A program made the translations under genes and the position numbers. A stretch of DNA of 64,000 nucleotides, taken from the NCBI GenBank assembly GCA_936450465.1, contig OW388293.1, positions 54,463,201-54,527,200 of the forward strand, written 5' to 3'. The stretch comes from Gibbula magus (taxonomy: Eukaryota; Mollusca; Gastropoda; Trochida; Trochidae). The notes below the pieces were generated by a model. The model searched no databases. It saw only the letters and a program-made list of their open reading frames with translations, and was not told where the DNA came from. Shown here piece after piece: positions 55,836 through 64,000 of this stretch (positions are counted from its first letter, which is position 1; each line of letters opens with the position of its first letter).

Positions 55836-57069
55836 AGGGGCAGTAGCACGTCTTTTTGCAAATTTTAGTATTTCAAATTTCCAATTTTTAATGATAGTTT
55901 ATGTCATTTATATTTACTTTATAGGATAAATATATAGAACATCATACTTGTGCATTTGGATCATTTGTATTGAACATGAAGATGTCATGGAAGCGGAGGA
56001 ACAACGAGTTCGAAGAACGAGTTGTTCCTCCGCTTCCATGACAGCTTCGAGTTCAATACAAACGATCCAAATGCACAAGTATGATGTTCTATATTTATTA
56101 TATACCCCTTTTTATTTGCAAATTGGTAAACAAATAAAGTTGCATAAATTTACTGGAACGACGTGTATCGTATTGATACAAGGACGGTTGCTTGACCAGC
56201 ACGACTCACGATTTGATATCTTAATAATATCTTTATTTTCTCATTTGTCAGCCCAATAGAGCTTTGAGTGAAATTTTCTTCAGTGTGGTAACATACTTAA
56301 ACCATCAAATTTGCTTTACTATCATTTAATTACAAAGAACTGACAATAAGAAACAACATTCAGGCCTCGGTTCGTCGTGCTTCTTTCGAATGACGTAACC
56401 ATGGTTATGACGTCACAATAGTAAACGGTTGTGACGACACAATGACGCAGTTTCGATAGCGCAGCTTTCGTCAATGCGTTAATTCCCCTTATACTTTGCG
56501 CTTTTCTGCCTTGTTAATGATAATTTGAGTAACATTTTCCCTGATCGTGCTGTTAATATTGGGTCTAAATCCAAGCTGATACTTTAATCGACTGAAAAAA
56601 TACTAGCAGTGTTATTAAAACATACATTCCGGAGATTGAATTGAGAAAACATTGAAAAATACGGAGAATTCCGAGAAGTGCCGAAGTTTAGAGATAGTAG
56701 AACCGTCAGCCGTGCAATACGGAATTCACCGTGCAATACGGAAATCGACCATGAAAACTGTATTGCACCCCTGTATTACTATCTTAAGTTTACATGGGTA
56801 TATAATAAAACATCTTATTACACGAACCAATTATCCGTAGTGGTAATAAACGTGTTGCGTATAAAGCTAAAAATGCATGGCGGCCATTTTATTGTGAACA
56901 CAATTTATTATTTCGAATGACATAAACGATTCCAAAGGCTTTATGGAACCATGTACACTCATTTTTAAATTTATTTTCCAAAGAGAGAAGGGTCTTTTAC
57001 TTTTGGTGACATTATTTTTCAAATCAATTTAATCGACTTATTTCAGCGAAAAAACGTGCTACTGCCCCT
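55836..57069 (+). mobile_element. TTAA-flanked MITE, family A, copy 3, split by a nested insertion
   Basis: Ends AGGGGCAGTAGCACG and CGTGCTACTGCCCCT lie inside TTAA at 55832-55835 and 57070-57073. The family A body is interrupted at about 55928 and resumes at about 56807 with AAAACATCTTATTACACGAA. The outer MITE is therefore older than the insert. Confidence 0.88.
55928..56806. mobile_element. Nested insertion with foldback head
   Basis: The first part, 55930-56098, is an almost perfect hairpin of about 75-bp arms (AGAACATCATACTTGTGCAT against ATGCACAAGTATGATGTTCT). Then TTATTATATACCC at 56096-56106 is inverted at 56796-56808 (GGGTATATAATAA), suggesting a 710-bp unit joined to the foldback. 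No coding capacity was recognised. The exact junction bases are uncertain. Confidence 0.65.
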
Positions 57070-57073
57070 TTAA

Positions 57074-57435
57074 AAGAATTTTACGAGAAGACCATGAAGT
57101 TTATTAATGTATGAAAGAAAGCAAATATAATATAGACATAAGCATAATAAAAGCATGATCTATCCCTTCTTTTTATGAAAGAGTACTTTGATTTATTTTT
57201 TGATTACATTTTGTCAAAGTATACCAGAGGCATTTGAAGGAACCATTTAAATATGTGTTGCCCAAAATTGATGAGAATTACTCCAGTTTTTATGAATTAT
57301 TTGAATCCTAAACCCTTTAGGGTGATGAATAGCTTCAGCAAAATCATTCATGTTCATCATAATCGTTTCTAAATTAGATTACATATTAAAAGAACCTGAT
57401 GTCATGATTTTGAACTCAAACTGTAAAAAACATTT
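57074..57435. other. Sequence with no gene found
   Basis: About 360 bp of AT-rich sequence. Confidence 0.5.
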
Positions 57436-57764
57436 GAGGTGAGGTGAGGTGAGGTGAGGTGAGGTGAGGTGAGGTGAGGTGAGGTGGGGTTTAACGCCGC
57501 TTTCAAGAGTATTTCACTTGTATCACAGCTGCTAGTATTATGGCCCGCAATGCCATGTGGCTATGCTTTGCGGTAAAACCTGCGAGCATCGGCTGGAAGT
57601 AGCGAACCATGGGTGGTACTACACTGAAATTCAGTGTAGCATTGCACCCAAACCTTACTACATGTAGAACAGTTCCCTACTAAAGACAAAGTTGTCGTGC
57701 CCCTGGCAGGATTCGAACCCCGGACCTCTTCATCCGAAGCCAAACGCGCTAACCAAAAATATCC
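57436..57764 (-). mobile_element. SINE (family S2), longest minus-strand copy
   Basis: An expanded GAGGT-repeat tail (57436-57486), the S2 body, and the complement of the tRNA head with both boxes (A box as CGCGCTAACCA, B box as GGATTCGAACCCC). It provides the fullest view of the family. Confidence 0.9.
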
Positions 57765-57799
57765 TTGAAAAACAACTAGAAAGATTAAATATTAAAAGT

Positions 57800-58655
57800 A
57801 GAGCCATGGGCTCTGTAGCTCATCAGGGTTTATATTGTTTAATGATGAATAATGATATAGATTCTTACTATTTAGAATCTCCAATGGCTAAAGGTTCTTC
57901 ACACAATATTACAGCCTTCTAAATCTGCTTGTTCTGGAGAGGAAGACGAAAATAGGTTTTTAGGTCATGGCCTATGAGGCCCTTATTTGGGGTCAAAGGC
58001 TCACCATATCTACTATTTAGAATCTCCAATGGCTAAAGCTTATGCACATAATATTACAGACTTCTATGTCTTTTTGTTCTGGAGGAGAAGATGAAAATAG
58101 GATTTTAGGTCAAGGCCTGTGAGGCCCTTATTTGGGGCCACAGGGTCACCAAATCAACAATTTAGAATCTCCATTGGCTAAACGCTCTGCACACAATATT
58201 ATGGTCTTCTATGTCCTTTTGTTCTGGAGAAGAAGATGAAAATAGGATTTTAGATCATGGCCTCCGAGGCCCTTATTGGGCCACAGTGTCCACCAAGTCT
58301 ACAATTCAGAATCTCCATTGGCTAAAGAGTCTGTAATTTGAGCCTTCTAGGTCTTTTCGTTCTGGAGAAGGAGATGAAAATAGGACTTTAGATCATGGCC
58401 TATGAGGCCCCTATTTGGGGTCACAGGGTCCACCAAATCTACAATTTAGAATCTCCGTTGGCTAAAGAGTCTGTAATTTGAGCCTTCTAAGTATTTTCGT
58501 TCTCGAGAAGAAGACGAAAATAGGTTTTCAGTGGTTCTCGAGAAGAAGATGAAAAAGCAAAAAGTTTACAGACGGACAGGCGGATGGACGGATGTACGCC
58601 GGACACCATGCCATACCATAAGCCCATTTGGCCTTTCAGCCCTGATGAGCTAAAA
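57800..58655 (+). mobile_element. Helentron-like element, family H1, copy 3
   Basis: Starts AGAGCCATGGGCTCTGTAGC and ends GGCCTTTCAGCCCTGATGAG then CTAAAAA. The interior has about six diverged repeats of about 110-120 bp with AGAATCTCCATTGGCTAAAG, TTTTGTTCTGGAGAAGAAGA and GATGAAAATAGG, then an ACGGACAGGCGGATGGACGG run before the 3' hairpin. Confidence 0.7.
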
Positions 58656-60470
58656 ATGTCTCCTAAACTACAAACTGATTTTTTTAATTTTATCTCAAAG
58701 TTGTCTCATTCTTAACGCTAAAACTCTCATAAATCAACTTAACCTGTCGCCAATGCCCTAGTTCAATCCTAACCAGGGCCTGTGTCATGACATTTTTGAC
58801 ATGTCGATTGAAAAAATGAGGAAAAGTGAGTGTAATGCATAGCTGCAAATAATTAAGTGCACCAGAGAGAATATTAAACATCAAAGCTGTCACTAACAAC
58901 ATGGATCATGCAGTACGTGGTTTAAGGAGACCCTAATCATTAAGCTGCAGGCAAAGACGGAGCCAGGAATCAGAACATTTAAATCTTCAGATATTGTCCA
59001 ATTATTTTGCATAATTCTGTGATTCCTGTAATTAGGTATATCTGAATGTTAATTGTCTTTGTTATAGACCTACGATTCTTGTTGATTGGCAACTCAGAAT
59101 GATTTAGGATTAATAGATTTCTTGTTAAAGCAGTTGTGGATCTAGAAGGGGGTTCAGGAGATTCACCCCCCTCGAAATTTATGCATGTATATTCGACTGA
59201 CCCTTCAAGGCAAACCCCCTTTTCAATAATTTAACCACCCCCTTGAAAATTTATGTAAGGAATTCCTGTAATTTGCCACTCTGAAGAATGACCTGACACT
59301 AATTAATCCCTTTTTGTCAATAAATTGTGATTATACTGTCAATTGGTCACCCAGAAGGATTTTTCACTCACACAAAGTGTCCTCTGATATTAAATATATC
59401 AACATGAGTTGATAAAAGTTGCATATACCCAAGGCTTGCCATGAGATTGTATATAAAATTTACATCTCTGAACACAGCATTGCATTAGACTTCAAGTAGA
59501 CTTCCATGACACTGTGATATCATCATCTTGATGACATCATCGCATTGTGATGTCATCAGGTTTTTTACACTATGGCATTGTAAGTCATTACAAGATGATG
59601 TAAACACATTACAATGTCAATTGGTTGACCTTGACAGGGCAATGTGCAAAATCTACTGTTAAAACAACAGAATCATATCATCTTTAAATATTTTTTCAAA
59701 ATAGCATTTTGGCCTTCTGCCAAGCAATTTTTCATTTACTATATGTGCTACCAAAGTAGTAATAATTTTGAACCCTGGGTATCTGTATTTCTTTATTTAC
59801 AAGAAAATTTTTATCAGAGGAAAAGGGCTGGACCAGCACCATATACAAAACTCTAGATAATAAGCTGCATATAATAACATGGTTTCCAGGATAAATGAAG
59901 TCGACATAGAAAGACAAGCTGGTAAAGCTGCACCCTGCCGGCCACACTGTCTGATTCACTGTCTGAATTGATCTGGATTCTCCTCATAAACACATAATTG
60001 CGCATCATGCATCCACTGAATTATTCTGATTTATATTAATATCAATCAAAACATACATACGTCTTCGGAGGAAATGTCATCTGTAAAGATCTATGCATTT
60101 ATTCATTTCATTATCCATGAAAAACGTATGCAGAGCAATAACCATTTACCCATTATAACCTAAGAAAAATTCTGGCAATATTAACTCTTTATCTGCTAGG
60201 CCAAAAATATTCAGTAAAGCCTATCTTTAGCAGCTGGAATATTCCATTTGTCAGCAGGTTGTGATTCCTGTAAATTGATCACTGAGAATGGTTTGGCACA
60301 GCTTCAACTTTATGGATGAATTTAAACTACAAAATTCTAATAATGCTGATATTATCAAATCATTGGCCATTTCGCAACACAGTTAATTTCCCTTTAACAA
60401 TCCTGAGTAAAACCATTGTCTTATGTGATATCAAGCTGTCATGATGCAAACTGAACTTTGGCACTGGGTC
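58656..60470. other. Sequence with no gene found; repeat scraps
   Basis: 59146-59175 resembles the GGATCTAGAAGGGGG repeat end also seen near 35410. 59515-59560 has a GATGACATCATC/GATGTCATC palindrome. 59262 and 60266 share a TTCCTGTAAATTG(A/C)C motif with 2866 and 34093. Confidence 0.4.
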
Positions 60471-60474
60471 TTAA

Positions 60475-60830
60475 AGGGGCAGTAGCACGTTTTTCTTGTG
60501 AAATGAGCCGATGAAATGTAATTGAAAAATAATGTCACCAACAGTAAAACACCCTTCCCTCTTCAGAAAATCAAGCTAAATTATGAGTGTACATGGTTCC
60601 GTAAAGCCATGGGAAACGTTTTTTGTCATTAGAAATAATAAATTGTGTTCACAATAAAATGGCCGCCATGCAATTTTTGCTTTATACACAACATCGTTAT
60701 TACCACTACGGATAATTGTTTTGTGTAATAAGATGTTTTACCCTCTAAAGTAAATAAGAATGATATAAACTATCAGTATAAATGGGAAATTTGAAAAAAT
60801 AAAATTTGCAAAAAACGTGCTACTGCCCCT
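60475..60830 (-). mobile_element. TTAA-flanked MITE, family A, copy 4
   Basis: 356 bp, ends AGGGGCAGTAGCACG and CGTGCTACTGCCCCT, flanked by TTAA at 60471-60474 and 60831-60834. It is the reverse orientation of the other three copies. Confidence 0.9.
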
Positions 60831-60904
60831 TTAAATATTTAATAAAACCTTTTGTTTGTGTATAATTTCACGCCGGCCAAGGGCGGGTAATTTGAGTACA
60901 GATT

Positions 60905-61118
60905 CTCCTGATAAGGTTTCCCATGGGTGATATAGTGGAGAGTAACGGAGCATATATAAAACCATGGGTAACCGAGGATGATATCAAGTATGAAAAGTCT
61001 ATCACTGACCAATATCAAAAGTTATGGCAAAGGTTAAATATTTTTGGACAAACAGACAGACTGACAGATGGACGGTTGAAAAACAATATACCCGGGAATC
61101 TCTGATTAGGGGTATAAA
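60905..61118 (-). mobile_element. Helentron-like short repeat, family H4, copy 2
   Basis: Reverse orientation of the repeat at 53236. It contains GGACAAACAGACAGACTGAC and AACAATATACCCGGGAATCT then CTGATTAGGGGTAT. The left limit is uncertain. Confidence 0.55.
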
Positions 61119-62247
61119 AAAGTTTGTTATGGTAAAGTTGGAATGATAATTTAGGTAATTCAGAGAAAGAGTCATAAAACATGGACGGTCAGATAAACAG
61201 AATTCATATATCGATTCATCAAAATGCATTGGACTGGATACTGATCTGATACAATGAATAAAGTTTTCATGAGTGTGGCGCTTAAGTGTGATTAAAACAG
61301 AGATGTCATAAATGCATACAGCTCATTTACCAGAGAGCTACTGGGATTGAATGCTCTCCCATCCTGCAAATAAACACATTAATGTTCTTTGAATAAAAAA
61401 TCCTCAAAAAGGACAGTGAGAAAAAAGATTTTCTAGAACAATTTAGAAGTTGGTGTTTTTAGTATAAGACAAAATATTATGGATGACAAGTTCTTTTTGT
61501 ATGCAGAACATTTTTGAGCTTTTTCTCATCACTTTATCACAGAGGGAAACAAAAAGTCTGGAAACTTTGTGCATGCAATGAAAAGGATTGTCATCTATAA
61601 TATTTTTTCTTAATCAAGAAATACATTTTTATGAACAAACGAATCAAAGGTTTAGCTGAAAATCTGAAAACATGTTCAACTTTCACACCCAGACAATTCT
61701 GATAAACATGAATGACATCATTGACTGGCATTTCAATCCACAGATAATAAAGAAGTTGTATATCCATAAAAAAAAATCATTTTCATTCAACATGTACATG
61801 CATAATTCAAAACATATCATTAATCATATAAGTCGATCATATGAAAAGAGATAAAATCTTGATATAAAATTATAATCAATAAAATGCAAATAAAACCATG
61901 GAAATGTATGTCATCGTTATTATGAAGTATCAAGTAAGTAGTGGAACTCCAGCAAGGACATGAAGGGAGTTTCATTCACGACTCCGGCCTACTCATCCAC
62001 CCCAATCCAAAATCAGTAAAATCAGCTGATATACAATGGAAATTAGTACTAACATTTTTCTAAGAAAAAATTTATGATGAAGCCACAAGACAGTTGTCAA
62101 TATTTTTCCTAAACATGTACCAATGTTATATTTCATCACACAATCCGCATGAGTACTTTCATTTCAACTCGAATTTTTTTAAATCAAACATCCTCACAGT
62201 CATCTTGATGATATCTCAACAACTCCAGGTCATGGTGGTGGAATAGG
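61119..62247. other. Sequence with no gene found
   Basis: About 1.1 kb of AT-rich sequence. No repeat end or exon was recognised. Confidence 0.5.
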
Positions 62248-62249
62248 TA

Positions 62250-62651
62250 CCGTATTTCCTCTAATAGACGCCCCCAGTGTTTATTTTTTCAGCCCAGCCC
62301 AGCCCAGCCCAGCCCAGCCCAGCCCAGCCCAGCCCAGCCCAGCCCAGCCCAGCCCAGCCCCACCCAGCCCAGCTTCTATTCGAGGCCAGCATCTATTCAT
62401 TTTTCGGCTTACACATCACCCGACAAACTAACTTTCTTGAATATGATTTTTTTGGGTGAATATTTATTCATTATTGTACAGGAATAATGTTTTCTTTAAG
62501 AGACAAACATAAACATATATAAATTGCATTTTTAAAAAAAACTTTGCTCATCTTAACACCCAGCGTCTAATCTTTCGAACGGTCATATCCCCAGCGTCTA
62601 TTCGAGACCAGGTGTGAATTCGTGGCCCGGCGTCTATTAGAGGAAATATGG
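62250..62651. mobile_element. TA-flanked MITE with CCGTATTTCC ends and AGCCC array
   Basis: Ends CCGTATTTCCTCTAATAGAC and GTCTATTAGAGGAAATATGG form a 20-bp inverted repeat with one mismatch, flanked by TA on both sides (62248-62249 and 62652-62653). This fits a Tc1/mariner-type target. Inside is a pure CAGCC/AGCCC pentanucleotide array at about 62291-62358. Confidence 0.85.
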
Positions 62652-62654
62652 TAA

Positions 62655-62830
62655 GCTGTTTAGACAGTCAGTGCTGGCGATTGGTGCCTGCCTTTGAGTG
62701 TCTGAGTTTGAATCCTGCAAGGAACTTGTCCCCAAAAAGTACAAGAATTTGTACAATTGCAGATAGTGTGATCCAAAATATAACAATGTTACATTTGTTC
62801 ACTATATAAATAAATAAATAATAATATATC
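62655..62830 (+). mobile_element. SINE (family S4)
   Basis: A decayed head with GAGTTTGAATCCTGC (B-box-like) and a body with AAAGTACAAGAATTTG, GATAGTGTGATCC and AACAATGTTACATTTG, then an AAATAAATAAAT tail. It matches the fragment at 31335. Confidence 0.65.
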
Positions 62831-63108
62831 TAACTTGGAAGTCACTAACATAAACTGATCTTATATTTCCCCAATTTCTTGCTTTCAGCTTTAGGCATGG
62901 GTTTGAATATAGTAAAACCAACTAAAACCGGTGTGACCGAGCAACTCTTCCTCAGTCTAAACCTCCTCCCTGAGGAAGATTTTTCCTCAGATATTTGTGC
63001 CCTGGGAGAAGGATGGCCAAGGTCAAAGTTTCCCCCAATATATTAATGACATGTACCTACATTTCATCTGTAAAAATAAAACCTGAACGATAAGAGAAAA
63101 CTACTCAC

Positions 63109-63449
63109 ACAGTGAAGTGGTAGATGAAACACTTCCAGCCCGTCGGCCGCTCAAGGAAGTTGTAAATACGAGCTTGCACCGACGTCTTCCCGTGCACACG
63201 CGATGTATACATGGGCATGTAATGTTTATTCTCCGCAGCTTGGAGAGTTTGCTGAATGTTCTTGGAATCGGAGGTCATTGAAGCTGCAGGTGAAAATTCA
63301 GCTTCATAATGTTCCGGCAAAATACTCGGGAAGCCGTTGCCCGAAAATTTGCCTTTGTTCCTTTTCAGGAATCCACGAACATCTGGATTTGGGATCATCT
63401 TCTGGTTGGCCCCCTCGTCACGTGGTAAACTATCCATCTTCCGGGGCAT
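63109..63449 (-). CDS. KCNQ1-like: KCNQ-type voltage-gated potassium channel, coding exon 1 (N-terminus)
   Basis: This encodes the cytoplasmic N-terminus of a KCNQ (Kv7) potassium channel subunit, a tetrameric plasma-membrane channel. The frame from ATG at 63447-63449 gives 113 codons plus two bases. Residues 91-112 contain [16 protein letters not shown] followed by CFIYHF, nearly identical to the pre-S1 segment of vertebrate KCNQ1. The exon ends ACTGT at a GTGAGT donor (63103-63108); the split Val codon is completed by the first base of exon 2, as in vertebrate KCNQ1. An in-frame TGA lies two codons before the first ATG, so translation starts here or at Met5. Met5 has the better context (A at -3, G at +4). 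Residues 1-80 are poorly conserved and low in recognisable motifs. KCNQ1 identity rests on recalled family sequence; an invertebrate KCNQ of another subclass is possible. Confidence 0.93.
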
Positions 63450-64000
63450 TGGTCAGACTTCAGAGTCAAATTTAGCACCCTTTGTAAAGCTTTTAACCTC
63501 TTCTGAAAGTTGATTTCATAAACTTTGCAAAGTTACTTGAGAATCTGTCATGGAATTTAGTTGTAGTTGAGGTTTGTAGCAATTCAACTCCTTCCAAACA
63601 AAGGTTTGACCTTCTTGAAAAAGAATCCAGTAAAATTCACTAAACGGTGTTCAAATTATCGGAAATTTAGCTCATCTTCTAAAAGCTTTTAAATTCCTTG
63701 TTGAATCAGCCTTAAGTTCAGATCACAAAACGTTTGCAAGGAAGAACCTCTGAACCACAAGTCAATCCTCACTTGTTCTAAAAGATGCCCAATTTGTGGT
63801 TAGAGCTGCAACAGCTCTCTGACTGTCAACAGATGCACCCCTATCACCTCACTGCCGATATATACATTGTCATTTGAGTTTTGAAATTTCCACACGAGAG
63901 AACACCTCACACTTCATTAATTGGACAACTGCTTTGCATCATGGTAGCACCCTGGAATCACACTCGTAGCTCGGAGCTTGTTTGCCGCAGTTTGACAGAT
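63450..64000 (-). other. KCNQ 5' UTR and upstream region
   Basis: This is sequence upstream of the KCNQ start codon in the minus-strand sense. An in-frame TGA precedes the first ATG. A TATATA-containing stretch lies near 63857-63866, about 400 nt upstream, but nothing ties it to transcription initiation. There is no CpG-rich block and no recognisable repeat. The promoter may lie outside the window. Confidence 0.4.

Larger units (their letters stand above)
9502..63108 (-). other. KCNQ intron 1 (about 53.6 kb)
   Basis: The interval runs from the GTGAGT donor of exon 1 to the TTTCAG acceptor of the upstream exon 2 copy. Using the downstream copy adds 132 nt. It carries most of the transposons and satellites listed here and two candidate nested coding units on the plus strand. 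No further KCNQ exon was found in it by reading. Confidence 0.88.

Overview
This is animal (metazoan) DNA with no bacterial-style gene packing. It is AT-rich, about 64 kb long, and almost entirely non-coding. The repeat content suggests a mollusc, probably a bivalve: Helentron-like elements with arrays of the TGACCTTGACC type, tRNA-derived SINEs, and many TTAA-flanked MITEs. That assignment is an inference from repeat style. The one gene I recognise with confidence is a KCNQ voltage-gated potassium channel, most like vertebrate KCNQ1, on the minus strand. Its first coding exon lies at 63109-63449 and its second at about 9.3-9.5 kb, so nearly the whole window is the first intron (about 53.6 kb). 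Exon 3 onward is not seen and should lie left of position 1.

The most interesting locus is 9279-11735. KCNQ exon 2 (transmembrane segment S1) is present as two intact 91-nt copies only 41 nt apart. Each has its own splice sites and a compatible phase. Using both or neither shifts the frame, which is the logic of mutually exclusive exons. Directly upstream in transcription is a roughly 2.2 kb minisatellite. Its ~105-bp units each repeat an exon-2-type 3' splice site, and one unit still carries the first 15 nt of exon 2.

The rest of the intron is layered mobile DNA. 0-9 kb (beyond exon 2) holds a TTAA MITE that splits a SINE, a Helentron-like element, a 1.6-kb element full of nuclear-receptor half-sites, and two further TTAA elements. 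11.8-19 kb holds a complete mariner with a twice-frameshifted transposase, a CAT-rich array, and a 3.3-kb inverted-repeat element containing a LINE 3' end. 19-32 kb holds two Helentron-like elements, TTAA elements of 0.94 and 1.48 kb, a 42-bp minisatellite, a hAT element with an 8-bp target duplication, and further MITEs. 32-42 kb holds foldbacks, MITEs and a 5-kb terminal-inverted-repeat element. 42-63 kb holds another hAT MITE, long hairpins, SINEs, a 700-bp AGT array and a nested MITE.

Two small multi-exon coding candidates lie inside the intron on the opposite strand to KCNQ. One is a phase-consistent four-exon frame (99 codons) inside the 5-kb element (38.5-40.7 kb). The other is a two-exon frame (80 codons) at 52.9-53.75 kb. 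I recognise neither product; both are predictions from splice signals and reading frame only.
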